Source: Renibacterium sp043789415 (lineage in GTDB: Bacteria; Actinomycetota; Actinomycetes; Actinomycetales; Micrococcaceae). Taken from it: a stretch of 64,000 nt of DNA. Below, piece after piece: positions 50,950 to 59,617 of the stretch. Position 1 is the stretch's first letter; every line of letters starts with the position of its first letter. Location of the stretch: the NCBI RefSeq assembly GCF_043789415.1, contig NZ_JBDLLW010000001.1, positions 2,065,787-2,129,786 of the forward strand, read 5' to 3'. The position numbers and the translations under genes are program-made. Under the pieces are notes generated by a model that did not search any database, had not been told where the DNA came from, and saw only the letters and a program-made list of their open reading frames with translations.

Positions 50950-51857
50950 GCGGCAGCCCACTGAGTGCCGGAACCTCGAGGACGAGCAGTGGAATCCCCG
51001 TGATCAGGGTCGCCGTCCGGCGGCCCGCCCGGCGTAAGCTCTTCAGTTCCGCGAAAACAGCCAGCAGCTTACTGCTCTTGCTGATCGCACTGTCCTTCTG
51101 CCTGCCATTGCTCTGGGTGCTCCTCGCCTCGATCAACCCCGACGCAAGCTTGGCGGTGGAATGGCCTGCGCACCCGAGCCTGGAGAACTTCGCGGCGATC
51201 ATGAACGCCAAAACCACTTTCCGTCCGATCTGGAATTCCCTCCTGCTCTGCGGGCTGGCGACTCTGGTCACCGTGGTCTGCTCGGCGCTCGCCGCTTATC
51301 CGCTCTCTCGTTACCGATCCCGGGGCACACGACCGCTCTTGCTCACTCTGATCTTTGCTACTGGCTTGCCGATCACCGCTATTATGATCCCGGTTTACGC
51401 GATGTTCGTGCAGATCAACCTGATCGATTCCTGGGCCGGCACGATCCTCTTCCTGGCCACCTCCTCCTTGCCCTACTCGATCTTCCTGATGAAGAACTTC
51501 ATGGACGCCGTGCCGAAAGACGTCGAGGAAAGCGCCTGGACAGAGGGCGCTTCAACCATGCAGGCCCTGCGTTTCGTAGTGCTCCCGTTGATGAAACCGG
51601 GAACCGCGGTGGTCACCATCTTCACCTTCGTGGTGATGTGGGGGAACTTCTTCGTCCCCTTCATGCTGCTGCTCTCACCGGATAAGCTGCCCGCTTCAGT
51701 GAGCCTGTACACCTTCTCCTCCCAATACGGCCAAGTGGCCTACGGTCAGCTCGCCGCTTTTTCCCTGGTCTATTCGCTCCCCGTGGTGCTGTTGTACCTG
51801 GTGCTGGGCCGCCGATTCAGCACGGCGTTCACCGCCGTCGATGGGATGAAGGATTGA
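50946..51857 (+). CDS. Sugar ABC transporter permease, MalG-type
   Basis: A 303-residue permease. About 45 variable basic residues precede the first helix, then six membrane helices. The EAA loop is MDAVPKDVEESAWTEGASTMQALRFVVLPLMKPG. The family end block (YGQVAYGQLAAFSLVYSLPVVLLYLVLGRRF) is present. It overlaps the MalF-type gene by 4 nt. glgE starts 75 nt downstream, so importer and glucan genes may share a transcript. Confidence 0.92.
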   Translation: MSGSPLSAGTSRTSSGIPVIRVAVRRPARRKLFSSAKTASSLLLLLIALSFCLPLLWVLLASINPDASLAVEWPAHPSLENFAAIMNAKTTFRPIWNSLLLCGLATLVTVVCSALAAYPLSRYRSRGTRPLLLTLIFATGLPITAIMIPVYAMFVQINLIDSWAGTILFLATSSLPYSIFLMKNFMDAVPKDVEESAWTEGASTMQALRFVVLPLMKPGTAVVTIFTFVVMWGNFFVPFMLLLSPDKLPASVSLYTFSSQYGQVAYGQLAAFSLVYSLPVVLLYLVLGRRFSTAFTAVDGMKD

Positions 51858-51932
51858 ACGTGAGACGGAAAGAGATCCTGGGCCGAAACAAGTTCTGTCC
51901 ATACATCGCAATCGTGCCGCATTCTCGCTAAC

Positions 51933-54053
51933 GTGTGGAAGGTGACTACAGATCATGCAACGTCCGGCAAAAAAGTCGTGGCCTCGGCTAAGAAGGCCGC
52001 AAAGTCGGTTTCCGTGAGCACGGCTTCTGCGGGCGTTCTCGCCGAGACCACCGTTGGCCGGATTCCCATCGTCGATATCTCTCCGGTGATCGACAGCGGC
52101 ACCGTTCCGGCGAAGGGGATCCCCGGAGCGGATCTTGAGGTGGCCGCCACGGTTTTTCGCGAAGGGCACGACTTGCTCGGGGTGGAGGCCCTGCTTTTCG
52201 ATGCCAAGGGCAAGGAACGTCAGCGGGTGCGGTTACTGCCCCTCGGTAAGGGCACGGATCGCTGGGAGGGGCGGCTCACTCCTGACGAAGTCGGCGAGTG
52301 GTCGTTCGCCGTCGAAGGCTTTTCTGATCTCTACGCCACCTGGCGGCACAATGCCGAAGTAAAAATTGCCGCTGACGTCGACGTCGAACTGATGCTCGCT
52401 GAAGGCGCCGCGCTGCTGGGCAAAGCCGCGGCAGACGCATCCCGCTCGGCCCAGCAGCGGGCACTGCTGAAAACTGCGGCGGTCGGGCTGAGCGATGCGG
52501 GTCTTCCGGTGGCTCAGCGACTGGGGGCGGGCACGAATTCTCAGATTCACCAGCTGCTAGAACGGCAGCCGATCCGTGATCTGGTCACCCGCAGTAAGGA
52601 ATATCCGATCGAGGTCGAGCGCGAGGCCGCCGGTCGTGGCTCCTGGTACGAATTCTTCCCGCGTTCTGAAGGCGCCAGCAGGCATCCGGAAACCGGCGAA
52701 TGGACCAGCGGGAACTTCCGCACCGCCCTGCACAGCCTGGACCGGGTGGCCAAGATGGGCTTCGACGTGATCTACCTGCCGCCCATCCACCCGATCGGAG
52801 AAGTGAACCGGAAGGGCCCGAACAACACTCTGGTGGCCGGACCGGCTGATCCGGGTTCTCCGTGGGCCATCGGCTCGCAGTACGGCGGGCACGACGCCAT
52901 CCACCCAGAGCTGGGCGATTTCGCCGACTTCGACGCCTTTGTGAAGCGAGCCGCTGAGCTGGGTCTGGAGGTCGCTTTGGATCTGGCACTTCAAGCCGCG
53001 CCGGATCATCCCTGGGCCACCGAGCATCCCGAGTGGTTCACCACCAGGATCGACGGCAGCATCGCCTATGCGGAGAACCCGCCGAAGAAGTATCAGGACA
53101 TCTACCCGCTCAATTTCGACAACGACCCGGATGGCCTGAGCTACGAAGTCCTGAGGATCGTGAAGCTCTGGATCAGCCACGGCGTCAAGATCTTCCGGGT
53201 CGACAACCCGCACACCAAACCGCTCTGGTTCTGGCAGTGGCTGATTGCCAAAGTGCGTGCCGAACACCCAGAGATCGTCTTCCTCGCGGAGGCCTTCACT
53301 CGGCCGGCCATGATGCACGCCCTGGGCCGGGCTGGCTTCCAGCAGTCCTATAGCTACTTCACCTGGCGGAACGACAAGGCGGAGATCGAGGAGTACTTCC
53401 AGGAAGTGAGCCACCATTCGGCTGCTTTCTACCGGCCGAACTTCTTCGTCAACACCCCTGACATCCTGACCGAATACCTGCAGTACGGCGGACCAGCGGG
53501 CTTCAAGATCAGGGCAGTGCTGGCCGCCACCGGCAGCCCGCTCTGGGGAGTGTACGCCGGTTATGAGCTCTTCGAGCATGTGGCCAGGCCCGGGGCCGAA
53601 GAGTACATCGACAACGAGAAGTACGAATACAAAGCCCGGGACTTCGCAGCCGCGGAAAAATCAGGGCGTTCACTCGCACCGTTCATCACCCTGCTCAACC
53701 GGATCCGCCGTGAGCACCCCTCGCTCGGCGACCTCAGCAATCTGACCGTGCACGCGACGAGTGACCCGGCTACAGTAGCCTTCAGCAAACATAAAAATGT
53801 GCACGATGCTGAGGGCAAGATTCACAAAGACACCATCATCGTGGTGGTCAATGTTGACGCGCACAGTGCGAGGGAGGGCATGGTGTATCTGGATCTGGCT
53901 GCTCTGCAGATCGACCAGTTCAACGCCGATGGCACCTTCACCGTTGACGAACTCATTACCGGTCAAAGCTGGCAATGGGGAAGTGAGAACTACGTCCGAC
54001 TGGACGCCCACCTCGAACCCGCCCACATCCTTCACGTTAGGCGTTCTGAATGA
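51933..54053 (+). CDS. glgE: Alpha-1,4-glucan:maltose-1-phosphate maltosyltransferase
   Basis: A 706-residue GH13_3 enzyme that adds maltose from maltose-1-phosphate to the non-reducing end of alpha-glucans. An N-terminal beta domain comes first (after about 40 Lys/Ser/Ala-rich, probably disordered residues), then a helical bundle, then the catalytic barrel. The nucleophile is D424 in IFRVDNPHTKP and the acid/base E453 in FLAEAFTRP, 29 residues apart as in the Streptomyces enzyme. SWYEFFPRSEGA and PPIHPIGEVNRKGPNN are GlgE hallmarks. GTG 51933 is the longest start and lacks a ribosome site. It is coupled to treS by a 4-nt overlap. Confidence 0.93.
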   Translation: MWKVTTDHATSGKKVVASAKKAAKSVSVSTASAGVLAETTVGRIPIVDISPVIDSGTVPAKGIPGADLEVAATVFREGHDLLGVEALLFDAKGKERQRVRLLPLGKGTDRWEGRLTPDEVGEWSFAVEGFSDLYATWRHNAEVKIAADVDVELMLAEGAALLGKAAADASRSAQQRALLKTAAVGLSDAGLPVAQRLGAGTNSQIHQLLERQPIRDLVTRSKEYPIEVEREAAGRGSWYEFFPRSEGASRHPETGEWTSGNFRTALHSLDRVAKMGFDVIYLPPIHPIGEVNRKGPNNTLVAGPADPGSPWAIGSQYGGHDAIHPELGDFADFDAFVKRAAELGLEVALDLALQAAPDHPWATEHPEWFTTRIDGSIAYAENPPKKYQDIYPLNFDNDPDGLSYEVLRIVKLWISHGVKIFRVDNPHTKPLWFWQWLIAKVRAEHPEIVFLAEAFTRPAMMHALGRAGFQQSYSYFTWRNDKAEIEEYFQEVSHHSAAFYRPNFFVNTPDILTEYLQYGGPAGFKIRAVLAATGSPLWGVYAGYELFEHVARPGAEEYIDNEKYEYKARDFAAAEKSGRSLAPFITLLNRIRREHPSLGDLSNLTVHATSDPATVAFSKHKNVHDAEGKIHKDTIIVVVNVDAHSAREGMVYLDLAALQIDQFNADGTFTVDELITGQSWQWGSENYVRLDAHLEPAHILHVRRSE

Positions 54054-55909
54054 GCATTTCCTCCGGCCACTTCAGCATGAATGCTCCAGGTCTACAGCAC
54101 GATCCGCACTGGTACCGCAAAGCGGTTTTCTACGAGGTGCTGGTGCGCGCCTTCAATGACGCCAATGACGACGGTTCGGGCGACTTCTCCGGGCTGATCG
54201 AAAGACTCGACTACTTGCAGTGGCTCGGCATCGACTGCCTGTGGCTGCCGCCCTTCTTCGAATCGCCGCTGCGTGATGGCGGCTACGACATCTCCGATTA
54301 CTACCAAGTGCTCGATGAGTTCGGCACCCTCTCCGATTTCCAGCGCCTGGTCTCCGAGGCCCACGCCCGCGGGGTCCGGGTGATCATCGATCTCCCGGTC
54401 AATCACACCTCGGATCAGCACGCCTGGTTCCAGGCGTCCAGGGAGAACCCGGATGGCCCCTACGGAGATTTCTACGTGTGGAGCGATACCGATGAGAAGT
54501 ATCAGGATGCCCGGATCATCTTCATCGACACCGAGGAGTCCAACTGGACTTTCGACCCGATTCGCCGGCAGTTCTTCTGGCACCGCTTCTTCAGTCACCA
54601 GCCCGACCTGAATTTTGAGAACCCCAAGGTGGTTGAAGCCGTTTTCGACGTCGTGCGATTCTGGCTCGATCAGGGCATCGACGGCTTCCGAGCCGACGCC
54701 ATCCCCTACCTCTTCGAAGAGGAGGGCACCAACTGTGAGAACCTGCCGGAGACCCATAAGTTCCTGCGGGATCTGCGTGCCATGGTGGACCGGGAGTACC
54801 CCGGGCGGGTGATCATCGCCGAAGCCAACCAGCCACCCGGCGAGGTGGTCGAATACTTCGGTAGCGAAGAGGACCCGGAGTGCCATATGGCCTTCCACTT
54901 CCCGATTATGCCCAGGCTGTTCTACGCGCTGCGCGACCAGAAGGCCGCGCCGATCATCGACACCATGCGGGACACTCCGGCGATTCCACGCGGCGCCCAG
55001 TGGGGCACCTTCCTGCGCAACCACGACGAACTCACCCTGGAGATGGTGACGCCGTCCGAACGCGAGGCGATGCTCGGCTGGTACGCCCCGGACGCCCGGA
55101 TGCGCGCCAATGTCGGGATCCGGCGCCGGCTGGCCCCGCTGCTGGACAACTCGCGCTCCGAGATCGAGCTGATCAACGCGCTGCTCCTCGCCCTGCCGGG
55201 CAGCCCCTTCCTGTACTACGGGGATGAGATCGGCATGGGCGAGAACATCTGGCTGACCGACCGCGACGCGGTGCGCACTCCGATGCAGTGGACCCCGGAT
55301 CGCAATGCCGGATTCTCCACCGCCGATCCCGGCAAGCTGTATCTGCCGGTGATCCAGTCCCTGGTCTACCACTTCAATCAGGTCAACGTGGAAGCGCAAC
55401 AGGCGCACTCCGCTTCGCTGCTGAACTGGACCCGGCAGATCCTCAGCGTGCGCAAGGCCCATCTGGCCTTCGGCCTCGGTGGTTACCAAAATGTGGAGGC
55501 GAGTGCCGAACCGGTGCTGGCGTTCTTAAGGGAGTTGCCGCAGGACAATCCGGAGGGCGAGGCCGAAGAGAGCGTGCTCTGCGTCTTCAACCTCTCGCAG
55601 AACCCGGTGGCCACCCAGCTACGGCTTACCCAGTACGCCGGGCGCGGTCTGCGCGATGTCTTTGGGGGCACCTTGTTCCCCGTCATCGGCGACGACGGAA
55701 TACTCACCCTGACCCTGGGCAGCCACGACTTCTTCTGGTTGCGGATCCGGTCCAGCAACTCGAATCTCGCCTCGCCGGTCACTCAGGCGATGCCGCTGGT
55801 GGCCCTGCAATCCCGGCAGCCGCCGTCGTCCTCGCCGATCTTCCAAGACGCTCCGGTGCTCGCCGAGCCAGGGCAAGAACCACCCGTTTCCGGAGGTGCG
55901 ACCCGCTAA
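54050..55909 (+). CDS. treS: Trehalose synthase (maltose/trehalose isomerase)
   Basis: A 619-residue GH13_16 enzyme that interconverts trehalose and maltose. It begins HWYRKAVFYEVLVRAFNDANDDGSGDFSGL. The nucleophile is D216 in GFRADAIPYLFEEEGTNCENLPETH and the acid/base is E258 in VIIAEANQPP, spaced 42 as in the mycobacterial enzyme; the third Asp is in FLRNHDELTLEM. About 50 Pro/Ser-rich residues end the chain. It is not fused to maltokinase; that domain is instead on the next gene, which overlaps by one base. The pair feeds maltose-1-phosphate to GlgE. Confidence 0.94.
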   Translation: MSISSGHFSMNAPGLQHDPHWYRKAVFYEVLVRAFNDANDDGSGDFSGLIERLDYLQWLGIDCLWLPPFFESPLRDGGYDISDYYQVLDEFGTLSDFQRLVSEAHARGVRVIIDLPVNHTSDQHAWFQASRENPDGPYGDFYVWSDTDEKYQDARIIFIDTEESNWTFDPIRRQFFWHRFFSHQPDLNFENPKVVEAVFDVVRFWLDQGIDGFRADAIPYLFEEEGTNCENLPETHKFLRDLRAMVDREYPGRVIIAEANQPPGEVVEYFGSEEDPECHMAFHFPIMPRLFYALRDQKAAPIIDTMRDTPAIPRGAQWGTFLRNHDELTLEMVTPSEREAMLGWYAPDARMRANVGIRRRLAPLLDNSRSEIELINALLLALPGSPFLYYGDEIGMGENIWLTDRDAVRTPMQWTPDRNAGFSTADPGKLYLPVIQSLVYHFNQVNVEAQQAHSASLLNWTRQILSVRKAHLAFGLGGYQNVEASAEPVLAFLRELPQDNPEGEAEESVLCVFNLSQNPVATQLRLTQYAGRGLRDVFGGTLFPVIGDDGILTLTLGSHDFFWLRIRSSNSNLASPVTQAMPLVALQSRQPPSSSPIFQDAPVLAEPGQEPPVSGGATR

Positions 55910-58900
55910 TGCCTCAGCTCAGCCCGTCGATTCCCGAACTGCTCGCTTCCTGGCTGCCGGGTAAACGCTGGTTTCCGGCCAAGAACAATCAGCTCAGTTT
56001 GAGTCGAGCCGGCGGTTTTAGGCTGCAGGACCCCCAGGGAAAAGTCGGTTTGGAAGTCCATTTTGTCGCGGTGCGCACTGCGGACCGAGTCGAAGTGCTA
56101 CAGGTTCCGCTGAGCTATCGGGACGCCCCTCTGGCGGATGCTGAAGCGCACCTGGTGGGCGTTTCGGAGCACTCCGAACTGGGCCGACGCTGGATTTACG
56201 ACGCCGTGCACGATCCCGTTTTCATTGCGGCCTGGCTGGATTTCCTGCACCAGCAAGACACCCTGGACGACGGTGCCGCGCACGGGTTCTCCAGTGCGGC
56301 CTTCCAATCCGCACACCAGCTGGGCGGCACTCCCCGGATCCGGGTGATCAGCGCTGAGCAGTCGAACAGCTCGGTGATCGTGCGGAACCCGGAGCTGGCG
56401 GTGATCCTGAAGTTCTTCCGAGTGCTAGCCACCGGGACCAACCCCGATATCGAGGTGAGCGGAGCGCTCACCGAGGCGGGCAGTGCTGACTCTCCGAGCT
56501 TGCACGGCTGGGCAAAGGGTTGCTGGCAGAACGCCGCTGGAGAAAAGGTCACCGGCAGCCTCTGCGTGATGCACGAATTCATCGCGAAAGCGGAGGACGT
56601 CTGGCAGCTTGCGGTGGCTCGGGCAGCTTCGCTTGCCGGTGCCGAGGACCCGAGTGATCAAGCGGGTGACTTCTCCGCAGAAGCAGCGGAACTGGGTAAA
56701 GTCACCGCTCGGCTGCATCGGACCATGCGCACCGCACTGGGCGAGACCCCGCTCGACGATCAACAACGCGAAGCCTTTTTGGCCGCCCTGGCTGAGCGCA
56801 TTCGCTGGGCCTGGTCGCAAGCTCACCAAGCGGTCGGTGACTATCAGGACAAGATCGAAGCCGTGTTGGCCGCGCTCAAAGAGGTTACGGATCTGCCCTC
56901 ATTACAGCGGATCCACGGAGATCTGCATCTCGGCCAGCTGATTCGAACCGAGCAGCCGCCTCGCTGGCTCGTCCTTGACTTCGAAGGGGAGCCGCTACGA
57001 CCCGTGGCGGAGCGTTCCTTGCCGGATGTGCCGTTGCGCGATGTCGTCGGATTGCTCAGATCGATCGACTACGCGGCGGCCAGCTCGGGTCTGGAGGAAC
57101 AGCAGGGCATCGCTTGGGCGGCCAGCACCTCCGCCGCCTATCTCGAGGGCTATCGCAATGAGAGCGGCTCCGAACTGAATGGCCCAGAGTCCCCGCTCTT
57201 CCTTGCGCTCTGGCTGGACAAAGCGCTGTACGAGGTGGTGTACGAGCTGCGGAACAGGCCGGATTGGCTGTCCGTTCCGGTGGCCGCGGTGCGTCGCTTA
57301 TTGGATTCAACGGAAGAAGTGCAGATGAACGGTCAAGCAGTCCAGGTTCCGCAGCAGGTTCTGGCGAGGATTTCCGAGGGATCCTCTCACGATCCGCACG
57401 CTGTGCTCGGGCCGCACTTTGATCGGGACGGCGCACTCACCATCCGCGTGCTGGGGCACCTCGCCGAAAAAGTCACCGTGATAACCAGCCAGGGCGAGAC
57501 CGACATGCAGCACGAGTACGGCGGCATCTGGCAGGCCGTTCTCGAACCAGAGCAACCGGGCAATGTTCCCGATTACCGGATCAAACTCGAATATCACGGC
57601 GGCCGTGAGGTTATTCGGGACGATCCCTATCGTTTCCTGCCCACTCTCGGCGAAGTGGATCTTCACCTGATCGGGGAGGGCCGCCACGAGGAACTGTGGA
57701 ATGTACTGGGTGCGCATACCCGGAGCTATCCTTCTGTGCTGGGTGAAGTGCACGGCGTGAGCTTCGCGGTCTGGGCCCCCAATGCTCAAGCCGTCCGGGT
57801 CAAGGCCGAGTTCAACGACTGGGACGGACGGCAGCACGCTATGCGTTCGCTCGGCTCCTCCGGGGTCTGGGAGTTGTTCATCCCCGAAGCTTCCGCGGGC
57901 AGCCGCTATAAGTTCGAGATCCTCTCCCGAGCCGGTCACTGGGTGGAAAAGGCCGATCCGATGGCTTTCGGTACCGAAGTGCCGCCGCTCACCGCTTCCC
58001 GCGTGGTGGAGTCGAGTTACCAGTTCCAAGACCACGAATGGATGACGGCCCGGGCGCAGCGGGACCCGCACAACTCACCGATGAGCGTCTACGAGGTGCA
58101 TCTAGGTTCCTGGCGGCCCGGTCTGAGCTATCAGGATCTGGCCCGCGAACTGGTGGAGTACGTGCAGTGGATGGGCTTCACCCATGTCGAGTTCATGCCG
58201 GTCGCCGAGCACCCCTTCGGTGGTTCCTGGGGCTATCAGGTGACCTCCTATTTCGCTCCGACTTCCAGGTTCGGGCACCCCGATGAGTTCAAGCACCTCG
58301 TTGACGCCCTGCACCAAGCGGGTATCGGTGCCATTATGGACTGGGTTCCGGCGCATTTCCCGAAAGACGAGTGGGCGCTCGCGAAGTTCGACGGCGGGCC
58401 GCTGTACGAGCACTCCGATCCGCGGCTCGGCGAGCACCCCGATTGGGGAACGTTGATCTTCGACTTCGGCCGTTCCGAGGTGCGGAACTTCCTCACCGCG
58501 AATGCGCTCTACTGGCTTGAAGTCTTCCACCTGGATGGCCTGCGAGTGGACGCCGTCGCCTCAATGCTCTATCTCGATTACTCCCGAGAAGAGGGCGAGT
58601 GGAGTCCCAACCGCTTTGGCGGACGGGAGAACCTGGAGGCCATCTCCTTCCTGCAAGAGATGAGCGCCACGGCGTATAAGCGCTCCGGAGGGATCGTCAC
58701 CATCGCCGAGGAATCAACGGCTTTCCCCGGAGTCACCGCACCCACCGATGGTGGCGGGCTCGGCTTCGGGCTGAAGTGGAATATGGGCTGGATGCACGAT
58801 TCGCTGGCCTATATCTCCGAGGACCCGATCAATCGGAGCTGGCACCACGGCACCGCAACCTTCTCCCTGGTCTATGCCTTCACCGAGAATTTCCTGCTGC

Positions 58901-59514
58901 CGATCAGCCACGATGAAGTGGTGCACGGCAAAGGCTCGATGCTGCGCAAGATGCCCGGTGACCGCTGGCAGCAATTGGCCAATCTCCGGGCTTTCCTGGC
59001 CTGGCAATGGGCGCATCCGGGCAAGCAGCTGATCTTCATGGGCACCGAATTCGGCCAGGAAGCCGAATGGAGCGAGCAGCACGGACTCGATTGGTGGCTG
59101 GCGGATATGCCCCCGCATCGCGGCTTGCAACTCATGGTGCGGCAGCTCAATGAGATTTATCGGAAGACCGGTGCGCTCTGGGAACAGGACAATGTCAGCG
59201 GCGGATTCGAGTGGATCAACGCCAATGATTCGGAGCACAATGTGCTCTCCTTCATCCGCTGGGACAAAGCCGGGCACCCCCTGGTCTGCGTGGTGAACTT
59301 CGCCGGGAACCCGCACCACGATTATCGCATCGGGCTGCCCTTCGCCGGTACCTGGCGCGAGGTGCTGAACACCGACGCCGAGGAATACGGCGGCTCCGGC
59401 GTCGGAAACGGTGGCGAGGTGGTTGCGGTCAGCGAGAGCTGGGATTCACGACCGGCCTCGGCCACGCTGATCCTGCCACCGCTCGGTGCGCTCTACCTGA
59501 CTCCCGAGCGCTGA
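55909..59514 (+). CDS. Maltokinase-GlgB fusion (maltose kinase plus 1,4-alpha-glucan branching enzyme)
   Basis: The fusion has 1201 residues from ATG 55909, with GGAGGTG about 12 nt upstream; the frame open further 5' only shadows treS. Residues 1 to about 455 are a complete maltokinase (Mak/Pep2): N-cap KRWFPAKNNQ, EQSNSSVIV, LKFFR, RIHGDLHLGQL (H336) and VLDFEGEPLRP. Residues about 473-1201 are a full-length GlgB (729 residues): two N-terminal beta domains, then the barrel with nucleophile D881 in GLRVDAVASML, acid Glu in TIAEESTAFPG and PISHDEVVHGKGSM. Thus one chain should make maltose-1-phosphate and insert alpha-1,6 branches. ATG 57325 at the GlgB boundary has GGAAGAAG upstream and could give free GlgB. 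Confidence 0.92.
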   Translation: MPQLSPSIPELLASWLPGKRWFPAKNNQLSLSRAGGFRLQDPQGKVGLEVHFVAVRTADRVEVLQVPLSYRDAPLADAEAHLVGVSEHSELGRRWIYDAVHDPVFIAAWLDFLHQQDTLDDGAAHGFSSAAFQSAHQLGGTPRIRVISAEQSNSSVIVRNPELAVILKFFRVLATGTNPDIEVSGALTEAGSADSPSLHGWAKGCWQNAAGEKVTGSLCVMHEFIAKAEDVWQLAVARAASLAGAEDPSDQAGDFSAEAAELGKVTARLHRTMRTALGETPLDDQQREAFLAALAERIRWAWSQAHQAVGDYQDKIEAVLAALKEVTDLPSLQRIHGDLHLGQLIRTEQPPRWLVLDFEGEPLRPVAERSLPDVPLRDVVGLLRSIDYAAASSGLEEQQGIAWAASTSAAYLEGYRNESGSELNGPESPLFLALWLDKALYEVVYELRNRPDWLSVPVAAVRRLLDSTEEVQMNGQAVQVPQQVLARISEGSSHDPHAVLGPHFDRDGALTIRVLGHLAEKVTVITSQGETDMQHEYGGIWQAVLEPEQPGNVPDYRIKLEYHGGREVIRDDPYRFLPTLGEVDLHLIGEGRHEELWNVLGAHTRSYPSVLGEVHGVSFAVWAPNAQAVRVKAEFNDWDGRQHAMRSLGSSGVWELFIPEASAGSRYKFEILSRAGHWVEKADPMAFGTEVPPLTASRVVESSYQFQDHEWMTARAQRDPHNSPMSVYEVHLGSWRPGLSYQDLARELVEYVQWMGFTHVEFMPVAEHPFGGSWGYQVTSYFAPTSRFGHPDEFKHLVDALHQAGIGAIMDWVPAHFPKDEWALAKFDGGPLYEHSDPRLGEHPDWGTLIFDFGRSEVRNFLTANALYWLEVFHLDGLRVDAVASMLYLDYSREEGEWSPNRFGGRENLEAISFLQEMSATAYKRSGGIVTIAEESTAFPGVTAPTDGGGLGFGLKWNMGWMHDSLAYISEDPINRSWHHGTATFSLVYAFTENFLLPISHDEVVHGKGSMLRKMPGDRWQQLANLRAFLAWQWAHPGKQLIFMGTEFGQEAEWSEQHGLDWWLADMPPHRGLQLMVRQLNEIYRKTGALWEQDNVSGGFEWINANDSEHNVLSFIRWDKAGHPLVCVVNFAGNPHHDYRIGLPFAGTWREVLNTDAEEYGGSGVGNGGEVVAVSESWDSRPASATLILPPLGALYLTPER
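57325..59514 (+). other. glgB: Possible internal start giving stand-alone GlgB
   Basis: The ATG at 57325 (Met473 of the fusion, MNGQAVQVPQQV) falls exactly where an independent GlgB would begin, and GGAAGAAG ends about 4 nt before it. Translation from it would yield a 729-residue enzyme, close to the 728 residues of the E. coli protein. Whether it is used cannot be told from sequence. Confidence 0.4.
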
Positions 59515-59517
59515 GCC

Positions 59518-59533
59518 TCTCCGCACTCGATGC
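59518..59533. repeat. Repeat family 1, solitary half-element
   Basis: TCTCCGCACTCGATGC is the exact reverse complement of 33774-33789, the start of the gpmA/phoU hairpin. It lies 3 nt after the Mak-GlgB stop. No matching second arm follows, so it is a degenerate or truncated copy. Confidence 0.65.
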
Positions 59534-59617
59534 AGGATTTTGACGTCCGATGACTCCGGGTGACGCCGCATGAATGCCTGAGATGCCCAGGCCTGATGGG
59601 GCTTCTATAGTCGGGGC

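Noticed and set aside
50955..50970. Further copy of repeat family 2 (CCCACTGAGTG)
   Set aside because: The match is inside the permease coding sequence and has no facing arm nearby.
54092..55489. 465-residue minus-strand open frame
   Set aside because: It lies entirely antisense to treS and shows no recognisable domain.
55288..55908. 5' extension of the Mak-GlgB frame through treS
   Set aside because: This part overlaps treS in another frame, is Arg/Gly-rich nonsense, and a proper ATG at 55909 starts the maltokinase N-terminus.
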